Positions 34,605-43,244 of a stretch of 43,244 nt of DNA are shown one piece after another (the first letter of the stretch is position 1; the number at the start of each line of letters is the position of its first letter). The position numbers and the translations under genes are program-made. Source of the DNA: Defluviitaleaceae bacterium (lineage in GTDB: Bacteria; Bacillota; Clostridia; Lachnospirales; UBA5962). The notes beneath the pieces are model-generated. The model was not told the origin of the DNA. It saw only the letters and a program-made list of their open reading frames with translations, and made no database searches. Where the stretch lies: the NCBI GenBank assembly GCA_009787355.1, contig WRGD01000145.1, positions 1 to 43,244 on the forward strand, read 5' to 3'.

Positions 34605-35315
34605 ATGGAAATATTACAAGTCAGAAATGTCAGAAAGGTAGTGAAATCAAATGGTAGGGAACTTGAAATTCTAAAAGACATTAACCTTAATGTGCATACA
34701 AAAGAGTATGTAGCAATTAAAGGTCGTAGTGGTAGTGGAAAAAGTACTCTTTTAAGTTTACTTGCAGCTTTAGATACCCCAACGAGCGGTGATATTGTTT
34801 TTGATGGTAAAAATATAAATAGATATAAGGGCGATAAGCTAACGTCTTTTCGCAATGAAAACATCGGAATAGTGTTCCAATCTTTTAATTTATTACCTAC
34901 CTTAACAGCGTTGGAAAATGTTGAAGTTCCTCTTTTTTTTAGCAAAAAGCACGTGAACATAAGAAAAAGAGCATTGGAGCTATTGGATGCTATGGGATTA
35001 AGTGAAAAAACACGAGAATATCCACGACAATTGTCAGGAGGAGAACAACAGAGGGTTGCTATTGCACGAGCATTAAGCACTTCCCCACGGCTACTATTAG
35101 CTGATGAACCTACTGGAGCCTTAGATGTGAGTAGTGCTAAATTGGTACTAGACACTTTTCAGTATTTTATGCAAAGTGAGAAACTCTCTATTATAATGGT
35201 TACACATGATGATAATGTAGCAAGTAAAACAGACAGAACTCTCATCATAAATAATAATGGTGAGATTGAGGGAGTGAATGCCACTGTTTCAAAAAATATT
35301 TATAGAAAGGTGTAA
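34605..35315 (+). CDS. ABC transporter ATPase, MacB/LolD type
   Basis: A 236-residue ATPase of the type that drives FtsX-like permeases (MacB, LolD, BceA). Walker A GRSGSGKST, signature LSGGEQQRVAIARAL and Walker B LLLADEPTGALD are complete, with the TGALD typical of this subfamily. The start is the ATG of MEILQVRNVRK, with AAAGG upstream; a longer reading from a TTG lacks a ribosome site. The permease follows 4 bases after. Such pairs export peptides or drugs or act in antimicrobial resistance; the substrate is unknown. With the permease broken, it may have no partner. Confidence 0.9.
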   Translation: MEILQVRNVRKVVKSNGRELEILKDINLNVHTKEYVAIKGRSGSGKSTLLSLLAALDTPTSGDIVFDGKNINRYKGDKLTSFRNENIGIVFQSFNLLPTLTALENVEVPLFFSKKHVNIRKRALELLDAMGLSEKTREYPRQLSGGEQQRVAIARALSTSPRLLLADEPTGALDVSSAKLVLDTFQYFMQSEKLSIIMVTHDDNVASKTDRTLIINNNGEIEGVNATVSKNIYRKV

Positions 35316-35319
35316 GATT

Positions 35320-37771
35320 ATGAGTAAAAAGTGGGTATTTATATGTAATTATAGCTTGAAAAATATATTAGCAAATAAATTTTTTGCGTTTTTTAGTGTA
35401 CTTAGTATCTCTATAGGAGTCAGCACTGTACTAATTGTTCAATTAATACATATGTTCAACACGCAGTATATAGATGACAATATAAGAACCCTAAATGGTG
35501 GAGATATTAGCATTGTATTGAACCAAGCGATTACACCTGATCAAGTGTATCATTTACAGAACTTATCTGTAAATGATAACTTCGTCTATACGCTCTCACT
35601 TTTTGAACAAACCAGTATAACTGCTAATGGTAGAACTACACTTGCCGTTGTTAGGTTTATAGATACAAATAATTATCCGTTGTATATTGAAAGCAATATA
35701 GTCAGAACACTTAATCAAAACAGTGTCATAATAAGCAACAATATATCTAATAGATTAGGCGTAGGTGTAGGCGATAACGTAGAAATTTTTAGTAGACTCC
35801 AAGGACTCTCACATACGATGACGATTTTGGGTACCGATGAGAGAAGTCATTTAACGTCTAATGAATACGATATGAATATCTTTGGCTACATATATGTAAG
35901 TAGTGATTTGATGAGTCTTTTTACAGAGAGGTATTTTAATCGAGTTTCTATCGCTCTTGATAATATTCATGATATGAATGTGATTTACAATGCTGTACAA
36001 GAAATTTTTTTTGATGCAGAAATAATAACACTAGAACACGCACGAGAAAGTATAATGACAGAAATAAACTCCATCAATCTTATGTTGTTATCGATTGCGT
36101 TTATAACATTCATAGTATCTGGAGTCGTTCTGGTAGTTATAATGTTTTTCTCCATAATAAATAGAAGCAAAGAAATTTGCATACTTAAAATTATTGGAAT
36201 GAAAAGGCGTGCAATGGTTCTGTCTACTATACTCGAAGTTCTAATATACACTGTTTTAGGCAATATTATCGGTGTTATTTTTGGAATATCCTTAGGTTCT
36301 GCCGTTAACAGGCTTGTTTTTGGTGTGGGTATTGGGGCGTTGTCTATTAGTGGAGTAATTGACTTGATTTTTAATATTTTTCTGCTAAGTATTTCAATTG
36401 CAATCGTATTTACCATTATTCCCATCATCGTAGTGGGTAAAATAAATGTAAATTCAATTTTGAGGGAACAGCAAATTTCTAAAGTAGGGCTGGTTAAGTT
36501 GGGAGTCCCTATTTTTATAATAATCATATGCCTAGGAGCTGTTCTTTCGATATACATACAATCCCTTGCAGGCTTAGGTATATCAGTCGGTGTGTCTTTT
36601 CTTGGTATATTGCTCTATTTCTTATGTAAACTTTTGTTAGCCATCATTTCAAAAATTCGTATAGGTAAAAATCTTGTCGTTCTATATGCTTTTAGAAATA
36701 TTGGAAACCAGAGAAAAAAATTTTCATTGGCTTTAATCATGATGTTCATAGGGATGATTTCACTTGGAACAATCATTAATTTACGTAGAGAGGTTTTACC
36801 GAGTATCGCAGGAGCAATACAAACTCAAAGTGGATATAATGCCATCATACACTTATCTGCTAGTAATGAAGCAGAATTGCAAGACACTATAGAATACTCT
36901 TACAATATACGCAATGCGTTTAGTTCGCAAAGTGTACAAGTTCATATTAGTGAAATAAATTCACGCATGATAGAAGAATCCACAGGGCGAACAATGGAGA
37001 TACTGAATTTTTTGCAATATGTACCTGACTTCGACATTCGCTATGGAAATAATTTCAGCATTTCTGATGAAAGGAATACTGTTATTATTAGCCACTCACT
37101 TGCAGAGGAACTATCTATTGCACCTTCGGAATACATCATATTAAATGTATATGGAAGATACATGGAATTTGAGGTAATTGGTATAAGAGAACGTTCGATT
37201 CTTAATACTTCGGATATTATAACATCTACATCTATAGAATGGGTTCAAAATAGTGCATTAGTTTACTACCTTGATATAGACAATCTGCATTTTGATACTG
37301 AGATAGAGAAATTTTACAGTATACCGAATCTTATTATAATCGATTTAAATGAATTGCTTTTTGCACTAAATACGACACTTAATCAGCAAATCAGTTTGTT
37401 TGTATACATCTCGATTCTTTCGATTATTTCGTTCATTGTTCTAATGTCAACAATTACTATGATTATATTTTCTGAACGAGAGAGAGTTTGGAATATTGGA
37501 GGTTATCGGTGCGACAGATACAACGCTTATTCGTATAATAGTTGTTGAGAGTGTCGTTTTGGGACTCATTGTAGGTTTATCTACGACTGTCTTTGTAAAT
37601 ATAGTAATGAGCGGTGTATTCTCTCTCTTACTAAATGTAGATTTCGTTCCTAGTCCTGACCTTATGATAATTGTAATAGTTGCATCTATAGTTATCATGT
37701 GTTTTTCATCTATTGTTGTATTGTCGAAACTGAGAAACATTAACCTGAACTTATTGCTACGTACAGATTAA
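35320..37771 (+). pseudogene. FtsX-family ABC permease, frameshifted near the C-terminus
   Basis: A permease with N-terminal membrane segment, large extracytoplasmic domain, three membrane segments around residues 250-385 and a second FtsX-like half. Reading starts at the ATG of MSKKWVFICNYS with GAAAGGTG upstream. At about 37478-37486 the sequence GAGAGAGAG is two bases short: the frame gives SERERVWNIGGYR and stops at 37548, while adding one GA gives SEREREFGILEVIGATD, which continues to 37771 and supplies the last two membrane segments (about 817 residues total). The dinucleotide repeat could be a mutation, a phase-variable site or a sequencing error. Confidence 0.8.
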
Positions 37772-37777
37772 AAATTC

Positions 37778-37817
37778 AAACATTAACCACTATTTTTTGC
37801 AATAGTGATTAATGTTT
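37778..37817. terminator. Bidirectional terminator between the permease and the RiPP exporter
   Basis: AAACATTAACCACTATT (37778-37794) pairs with AATAGTGATTAATGTTT (37801-37817) with one mismatch and a 6-base loop; AT-rich flanks on both sides. Confidence 0.7.
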
Positions 37818-37849
37818 ACTTTTAAAATTTGTATTTTTGATATGGATAC

Positions 37850-39631
37850 TCAATTTTTCTCTTGCTTATCTCGCAATACCCCAAATTGCCCAGAAGCAGT
37901 ATTATATTCATCAGCACTCAAATCTTGTACAATACACCCTTTTTCAAATACAATAATCCTATCTGCAATAGAGGTAGATTTTATTCTATGTGTAATAAAT
38001 ATTAATGTTTTATCTTTTGTAAGATTTATATAGCTATTTAATATTTGTGATTCTACAATAGGGTCTAAATTTCCCGTAGGTTCATCTAGTATAATAAAAT
38101 TTTTATCACGATAAACCGCCCTTGCTATGGCTAATTTTTGCCATTCTCCTCCAGATAGGTCAGTGCCACCATGTATTTTACCTAATACTTGTGTCTTATC
38201 TACATCAATTTTAGCAAACATAAGAGCGTTATCAATAAAACTACTATTCTTTTCTTTATCAATATTTCCAAGATATATGTTGTCTTCTATAGTAAAACTT
38301 TCATATTTTGCAGGTTGTTGTGATATTATCGAAGTAGATTTTAAAATATCATCGTTTGTATCTTTACCATTTACTAAAATACTACCAGCAGAAGGTGCAA
38401 GTAGACCAGATAATATACTAACAAAAGTAGACTTCCCTGAACCATTCTCTCCAACTATAGCTATTTTTTCACCTTTTTTTATTTTTATATTTATATCATT
38501 TAATACGTAATTTGGGGTATTTGGATATCTATAATATACATTTTTTACCTCTATTTCATTTATATCAAGTGCTTCAGTTGTCATTTTTGTCTCTGGTAAG
38601 TTTACAAAATCATTAAAAACAGATGCATCAAACTTTTTCGATATTATGCTAGAAGTACCAGATATAAAAATAACAATATCGGATAGCAAAGACTGATAAA
38701 GTGATATAACAGCTGCAACAGAGTAAATAGTAAGTATACCATTGGCAAGAAATATTATGGAAATAATATATCCAGATATATTAATAATATTGATTATTAA
38801 AGAATTAATAGCTTGTATAAATGCCCCTTTTCTATATAGATATTTTTCTTTTTTTGTATATTCTAACGATAATTTTTGCCATTTTTCATATATAAAATTA
38901 TGTGCAGAATATACGTACAATTCTTTTGCACTACTTTTTATCATTAAATTTTGTAAATATTGCATTTTTCTTTGTAATAATACACTTTCCTTTGTAAATT
39001 GAAACGATTTTTTATTGCTATATAAAGTTGTAAATAAAATAGGAATGGGAGCAATAATAACAAGTATAAGTAAATAATAGTTAAATATATAAAGTGATAT
39101 ACCGATAGAGAATATAGAAATAATTTTTCCTATAATCAAATATCCTTGACGTATAACTGTATCACTTAGTCCAAAATAAGGATTTGCAATACTAGAAAAT
39201 ATATGACTTATTTTATCATTTATTTTGGGTATTTCTAATATTTCGGATGTTATACGTGAAAGTTTTGTAAACAATCTTACAAGAGTCGTTTCACGGAGTC
39301 GGTTAGCATATACAATGTCAAGACGCTCTATAGTGTTTGATGTTTCTGTGTATTTTATTATTGTTTCTGATATATAGCTCAAAGAAAAAAATAAAAATAA
39401 AAATAGTATTGCATATAAAAAATTATTTTCTTGTGAATAGAGTACGTAAGTCCTCCAAGTTAGAGCAAGAACAGGACGTAATACGGCAAGTATTACTACT
39501 GTGGATAAATATAAAATACTAGCTAATTTTATGGATTTAAAATTAAATAACCAAAATTTAATTAAATAAAGAATTTTCGGCTTAGATTCTTGTAATACTG
39601 ATGTCTCTAATTTCGTTGTATTATCTTTCAT
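37850..39631 (-). CDS. ABC half-exporter (membrane domain plus ATPase), RiPP operon
   Basis: A 593-residue type IV ABC exporter half. Membrane segments lie in residues about 25-320 and an ATPase domain follows, with Walker A GENGSGKST, signature LSGGEWQ and Walker B FIILDEPTGNLD. The start is the ATG of MKDNTTKLETS, with an AGGA site; a longer frame would read back into the upstream gene. It overlaps that gene by 11 bases. No N-terminal C39 peptidase domain is visible, so leader removal would need another protease. The adjacent, similar half-exporter suggests a heterodimer that exports the modified peptide or gives self-protection. Confidence 0.88.
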   Translation of the reverse strand: MKDNTTKLETSVLQESKPKILYLIKFWLFNFKSIKLASILYLSTVVILAVLRPVLALTWRTYVLYSQENNFLYAILFLFLFFSLSYISETIIKYTETSNTIERLDIVYANRLRETTLVRLFTKLSRITSEILEIPKINDKISHIFSSIANPYFGLSDTVIRQGYLIIGKIISIFSIGISLYIFNYYLLILVIIAPIPILFTTLYSNKKSFQFTKESVLLQRKMQYLQNLMIKSSAKELYVYSAHNFIYEKWQKLSLEYTKKEKYLYRKGAFIQAINSLIINIINISGYIISIIFLANGILTIYSVAAVISLYQSLLSDIVIFISGTSSIISKKFDASVFNDFVNLPETKMTTEALDINEIEVKNVYYRYPNTPNYVLNDINIKIKKGEKIAIVGENGSGKSTFVSILSGLLAPSAGSILVNGKDTNDDILKSTSIISQQPAKYESFTIEDNIYLGNIDKEKNSSFIDNALMFAKIDVDKTQVLGKIHGGTDLSGGEWQKLAIARAVYRDKNFIILDEPTGNLDPIVESQILNSYINLTKDKTLIFITHRIKSTSIADRIIVFEKGCIVQDLSADEYNTASGQFGVLRDKQEKN

Positions 39632-41399
39632 AATTGTCATTCCTAAAAAATTTATTTTGCGAGGTATACATATCATAATACAGCTTTGTATTTTTCATTA
39701 GTTCATTGTGATTGCCACTTTCAAATATTATTCCGTTTTTTATTACTAATATATTGTCCATAATTGTTGCAGCTGCCAAACGATGAGTAATAAAAATAGC
39801 AGTTTTGTTATGAATAAGCTTTAAAAATTCTTCGTATAATTTTTTTTCTGCTATAGGGTCTAATTGTGAACTAGGCTCATCTAAAATAAGAACTGGTCTA
39901 TCACAGAAAAAAGCACGTGCTAATGCAATACGTTGCCACTCTCCTCCAGAAAGGTCGGTGCCACCTTCAAATTCTTTTCCAAGAAGAGTATCTAAATTAA
40001 TATCAAGACCAAATATATTTTTAGCATCATTTAATTTATCATCATTTAAAATATCAGAAATAGATGATATTGCTATATTTTCTCTTAAAGTTAAATTGTA
40101 TTTATTAAAATCTTGCATAACAGTTCCAAAGATATAAGAGCTATCCCAATCATAAATAGACTTTCTATTAATTTTTATTTCACCTTTGTCTGGACTGAAT
40201 AATCCAAGTAAAAGTTTTATTATTGTAGTTTTCCCCTCTCCATTTTCTCCAACTATAGCTATTTTTTCATTAGTAGAAATTATAAATGAAATACCTTTTA
40301 ATATGTATTTATCTGTATTGGGATATTTAAACCATACATTATCAAATTCTATAGATATTTCTGTAGTATCTATTTTTTTTGTATTATTAGTTTCTTTTTC
40401 AGAGAGTTGTTTAAATTTTTTATAGAAATCAAAAGCATTAGAATGAACCCCAGACCACATAATAATTAGTACACTTCCCATAAGACCATTCCAACCAAGA
40501 AGAGTTCCAAAAAGTGTTATAGTAAGGGTAATCATAAGTCCAATATTTATATAACCACTATAAAAAAGCCAAAGTATAATAACAGCATTAATTAAACTAG
40601 AAATACTTAATAAGCTAGATTTATAAAATGTGCTTTTAAAGTTTTTGAAAAAGAAATGTTCATATTCTTTGTTACGAATACCTATACGCTCCTGATATTT
40701 AGATATTAAGTAATTAGCATTTTGAAAAATACGATTTTCTTTTACATAATGACGTTTATATAGCATATTAGAAATTTCATTATAACTTTGGTCTTTTTCC
40801 CAATAACTTTCCATTTCGTCATATATGTTTTGTTTAAGTCTGGATGACAAATATACCTCTATAAAAAATGGTAATAATATAGTAATAACTAACCACCATC
40901 TTACATTAGCGAATATAACAAGAGTACCAATAGAAAAAACAATAGCCGATAAATTTTGTTGTAAGTACATTGGGAATAGATGTTTTGCAGCGTTTTCTAT
41001 TCGACTAAAAGTTTTGTCTATAATTTCTAGAGAATTTTTATCTTCTAAATGTTCATACTTTATTTTTGATAGTTTTTTTATAAGTTTTTCACGTAGAGAT
41101 GTACGGAATATTAAATTAGTTTTTGGTATTGCATATGAGTTAAAATAAAAAGCTTCAATAAATGGAGCAGATATTAATAGTGTAGCAAAAAGCAAAATAT
41201 CGGGTAATAAAGATAAAACATTATATCCTGTATCAGATAAATTTATAGCCTTGTCAAGTAGATTAGCAGTTACAGTAATAGTAGTAAACGAAATAACTCC
41301 TTGTAAAATTGATAACAAAACAACACCTATAAGAAAAATAGGTGCCACACGATACATTATAGAGAGGATTTCGGTATAGGCATAAATTGTTTTTTTCAT
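39621..41399 (-). CDS. ABC half-exporter (membrane domain plus ATPase), RiPP operon
   Basis: A 592-residue ABC exporter half with the same plan as its downstream neighbour: five to six membrane segments in residues about 15-315, then the ATPase with Walker A GENGEGKTT, signature LSGGEWQR and Walker B VLILDEPSSQLD. No peptidase domain is present. It begins 2 bases after the radical SAM gene, in the same transcript. Pairing with the next half-exporter is likely because the two overlap. Confidence 0.88.
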   Translation of the reverse strand: MKKTIYAYTEILSIMYRVAPIFLIGVVLLSILQGVISFTTITVTANLLDKAINLSDTGYNVLSLLPDILLFATLLISAPFIEAFYFNSYAIPKTNLIFRTSLREKLIKKLSKIKYEHLEDKNSLEIIDKTFSRIENAAKHLFPMYLQQNLSAIVFSIGTLVIFANVRWWLVITILLPFFIEVYLSSRLKQNIYDEMESYWEKDQSYNEISNMLYKRHYVKENRIFQNANYLISKYQERIGIRNKEYEHFFFKNFKSTFYKSSLLSISSLINAVIILWLFYSGYINIGLMITLTITLFGTLLGWNGLMGSVLIIMWSGVHSNAFDFYKKFKQLSEKETNNTKKIDTTEISIEFDNVWFKYPNTDKYILKGISFIISTNEKIAIVGENGEGKTTIIKLLLGLFSPDKGEIKINRKSIYDWDSSYIFGTVMQDFNKYNLTLRENIAISSISDILNDDKLNDAKNIFGLDINLDTLLGKEFEGGTDLSGGEWQRIALARAFFCDRPVLILDEPSSQLDPIAEKKLYEEFLKLIHNKTAIFITHRLAAATIMDNILVIKNGIIFESGNHNELMKNTKLYYDMYTSQNKFFRNDNYER

Positions 41400-41401
41400 A
41401 A

Positions 41402-42772
41402 TTATTCTTCTTTATTAATCAAGTAAGCTTTTAGCGATGTTTCTATTCTTTGTTTTACTAATAATTTACATTGTTCATTTTCGTACAAGTTATCATCCAT
41501 ACCTAGTAAAATCATTTTTCTTGTGTGAGGGCAAAGTCCTCTGCAATAGCGTATATATGAACATTTTAAACATTTGTTATTATTAACATTATTTATACCA
41601 AATTCATTTATATATTCATTATTTATTCTGAATTCCGCTATATTATCTAAATCTTTTATATCACTAATATTGCCAACTGACATTTCAAAATTATATATAT
41701 CATTCCAGCAATTATATATGTTTCCGAAGTGGTCAATTACAAAATTAAGTGTATCAGTTTCAGCAGAGCAAAATGCACTTAAATCTCCAACTCCAGAAGT
41801 TGGTGTTATAAATTTAAATTTCACTGCTAAAAGATAAAGGTCATGATAAATTTTTTCATATTCATAATGACTTAAACTATTGTCAGAACCAAATACACGA
41901 CCAAAATCAACAAAAAAATATTTTTCTCTATAAACTCTATCTACCTTTTCATTTAAGAAATATAATAATTCCGTTATATTTTCTGAGTTTTGGACATCTA
42001 CATTTATTCTTACAACAACCTCTATACTTGACTGTAACAATAATATTATATTATTTATAAGTTTTGAAAAGGTATCGTCATTATTAGGTGTTGTTCTCCT
42101 TTGATTGTGTACATCTTTTGTTCCGTCTAGTGTTATCTGTATATATTTTATATTTTGATTAACTAATTTATTTGTCAATATTTCATCTATAAAATAGCCA
42201 TTTGTTACAATTATATTAGAATATATGGCATTATTTTTATTACAAATATTTATAAAAACATCATTGAAAAAGCAAATTAATTCTTTTTCTATTAAAGGTT
42301 CTCCTCCATACCAAACAACATCTAAATTTTTAACACCTTTTTTCATTATCATATCTACAAGGTTAATTAAATTATCTCTAAAATGCAATTTAGAATATTC
42401 TGCATTTTTTACTACATCCGAATCTTTGAAACAGTTTTCAAAGCAATAAGAACAACGAAAATTACAATTGTTAGTTATTGAAATATCTATTTTCGCACTA
42501 GTCCCTATAATATGTTTTGAATTGTTATAACCTTCAAACATTTTGTTAATATTGTTTTTTTCTATATCCTCATCTATAAAGAAACCTTGATTTTCAAGAA
42601 TTTTAATTTCTTCATCTGTTAGAATATTAAGTTTTGGATTATCAAAATAACCTATAATACGATTATTACTATCATTATCCAATTCTATTAATGAATCGTT
42701 ATATGTGTTTAATAAGAAATATTTGTCTCGTATATTTAATATACTGTAGTATTTTGTAAATATTTTTTTCAT
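41402..42772 (-). CDS. Radical SAM/SPASM peptide maturase
   Basis: A 456-residue radical SAM enzyme, probably modifying the 36-residue precursor encoded upstream. The radical SAM cluster motif CxxxCxxC is at C103, C107 and C110 (CNFRCSYC). The C-terminal SPASM region has many Cys for two auxiliary 4Fe-4S clusters (FCSAETD, NCWNDI, CLKCSYIRYCRGLCPHTR and a final Cys near residue 435). Residues 1-90 form an extra N-terminal domain, possibly a peptide-recognition element. SPASM enzymes of this plan form thioether (sactipeptide or ranthipeptide) or other carbon links. It lies 110 bases from the precursor gene and directly before the exporters. The exact chemistry is not determinable. Confidence 0.88.
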   Translation of the reverse strand: MKKIFTKYYSILNIRDKYFLLNTYNDSLIELDNDSNNRIIGYFDNPKLNILTDEEIKILENQGFFIDEDIEKNNINKMFEGYNNSKHIIGTSAKIDISITNNCNFRCSYCFENCFKDSDVVKNAEYSKLHFRDNLINLVDMIMKKGVKNLDVVWYGGEPLIEKELICFFNDVFINICNKNNAIYSNIIVTNGYFIDEILTNKLVNQNIKYIQITLDGTKDVHNQRRTTPNNDDTFSKLINNIILLLQSSIEVVVRINVDVQNSENITELLYFLNEKVDRVYREKYFFVDFGRVFGSDNSLSHYEYEKIYHDLYLLAVKFKFITPTSGVGDLSAFCSAETDTLNFVIDHFGNIYNCWNDIYNFEMSVGNISDIKDLDNIAEFRINNEYINEFGINNVNNNKCLKCSYIRYCRGLCPHTRKMILLGMDDNLYENEQCKLLVKQRIETSLKAYLINKEE

Positions 42773-42798
42773 TTTAATTTAACCTATCCTTTTTTAAT

Positions 42799-42847
42799 AA
42801 TATTTCAAACGTACTATTAAAATAAATAATTGCACGTTTGAAATATT
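42799..42847. terminator. Hairpin between precursor gene and radical SAM gene
   Basis: A perfect 14-base stem, AATATTTCAAACGT (42799-42812) and ACGTTTGAAATATT (42834-42847), with a 21-base loop. In the leftward transcript it follows the precursor stop (42883) by 35 bases and ends just before the maturase ribosome site. It may partly end transcription or protect the precursor mRNA, giving more precursor than enzyme. The T run is on the other strand. Confidence 0.6.
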
Positions 42848-42882
42848 TTTTTTAATAAAAAATATTAAATTTTATATTAATT

Positions 42883-42993
42883 TTAACTAGCACTAATATT
42901 TGTACAACCACCTAAGTGAGAACAAGGTCCACATCTAGGAGATACTTTCACACTTGAATCTTGGCTAGTATTTGCTTCGATTAATATTTTCAT
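42883..42993 (-). CDS. Cys-containing RiPP precursor peptide (36 residues)
   Basis: A short gene with a very strong ribosome site (AAAGGAGGAGGAG, then CC-ATG). The leader MKILIEANTSQDSSVKVSP is followed by a core RCGPCSHLGGCTNISAS with three Cys in a C-x2-C-x5-C pattern (C21, C24, C30). This is the Cys spacing of subtilosin A, but the tail after the last Cys is only six residues. It begins the leftward operon with a radical SAM/SPASM enzyme and two ABC exporters, the classic setting for a modified peptide. It could be a sactipeptide, a ranthipeptide or another radical SAM product. A GlyGly before C30 is noted, but a cleavage there would leave only seven residues. Confidence 0.72.
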   Translation of the reverse strand: MKILIEANTSQDSSVKVSPRCGPCSHLGGCTNISAS

Positions 42994-43066
42994 GGCTCCT
43001 CCTCCTTTATTATTTAGTAATTTTTATTACAATAAGAATTATATATTAATAATTCTACTATTACTA

Positions 43067-43082
43067 TAGACAAATTTGTCTA
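43067..43082. promoter_or_regulatory. Palindrome upstream of the RiPP operon
   Basis: TAGACAAATTTGTCTA is a perfect 16-base palindrome 74 bases before the precursor start. A weak leftward promoter overlaps it (TTGTCT as -35, TATTAA-like -10). It may be an operator. The regulator is not identified. Confidence 0.45.
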
Positions 43083-43225
43083 AATTTTTTTGAGGACAAA
43101 GCAAGGGTAACAAAGAATAAAAAGAAAACTTTTGTGTAAAAAACTTCAAAAACTAACAAAACAAAGTCATAAATAAAACTATTCTAAGCCCGATATATAT
43201 CATGTAACAAAAAACAATAAAAAAT

Positions 43226-43234
43226 AAAGAGGAG
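43226..43234 (+). promoter_or_regulatory. Ribosome-binding site of a gene starting beyond the window
   Basis: AAAGAGGAG near the end of the window, in rightward orientation, about 10 bases before the window edge. It suggests a plus-strand gene starting at or just past the edge, divergent from the RiPP operon. The gene itself is not visible. Confidence 0.4.
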
Positions 43235-43244
43235 AAATACATAA

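Noticed and set aside
34514-35155. 213-codon minus-strand ORF
   Set aside because: Antisense to the ABC ATPase with complete Walker and signature motifs.
35985-36557. 190-codon minus-strand ORF
   Set aside because: Antisense to the FtsX permease; Ile/Thr-rich shadow with no ribosome site.

Overview
The window is AT-rich DNA from a low-GC Firmicute, most likely an anaerobic, spore-forming member of the Clostridia. The signs are AGGAGG-type ribosome sites, TTGACA/TATAAT promoters, a YtxC-like sporulation protein, a YaaH-type GH18 enzyme, a selenophosphate synthetase with its LysR regulator, a Cys-type formate dehydrogenase, the acetylase branch of diaminopimelate synthesis and two YvyF-like zinc-ribbon proteins. 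No rRNA, CRISPR array or complete prophage is present. The assignment to Clostridia is inference from gene content and base composition.

Layout. 1-1020: the start of an acidic unknown protein and a broken IS5-type transposase. 1112-8632: a YtxC-like gene, then a leftward run purB-purA-trxB-unknown-LysR-selD-MBL hydrolase. 8999-12851: an SLH-containing amidase without a signal peptide facing a leftward metG-tatD pair. 13021-15439: a peptide/nickel-type lipoprotein and ung. 15517-17229: a consensus promoter driving an apparently noncoding transcript, then a helical-repeat regulator with a C-terminal HTH followed by a 21-residue peptide gene. 17452-25653: dapH, an M20 deacetylase, a GH18 enzyme, and pfkA-pyk-trpS with a decayed restriction-modification pair wedged between pfkA and pyk. 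25778-28456: tandem zinc-ribbon proteins, cdd, YbjQ, NUDIX and GNAT. 28542-32407: formate dehydrogenase and a YwaF-type membrane protein. 32451-32664: tRNA-Gln and tRNA-Gly behind two consensus promoters. 33116-33897: a paralogue of the HTH regulator, lacking the HTH and carrying a nonsense codon, again followed by a tiny peptide gene. 34139-37771: a HicB-like protein and a MacB/FtsX-type ABC exporter whose permease is frameshifted. 37850-42993: a leftward RiPP operon (36-residue Cys precursor, radical SAM/SPASM maturase, two ABC half-exporters).

Two systems deserve most attention. The first is a pair of homologous regulator-plus-short-peptide loci (15987-17005 and 33116-33897). In each, the regulator gene is followed within about 40 bases by a 16-21 codon ORF with a near-perfect Shine-Dalgarno and a product beginning MT plus aromatic residues. 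This resembles RRNPP-type peptide signalling (Rgg/SHP, ComR/ComS), but the HTH is at the C-terminus instead of the N-terminus. The second is the radical SAM peptide cluster, whose precursor has the same Cys spacing (C-x2-C-x5-C) as subtilosin A but a very short tail.

Decay is common in the accessory parts: transposase, methyltransferase, endonuclease stub, FtsX permease and the second regulator are all damaged, while the core metabolic genes are intact.
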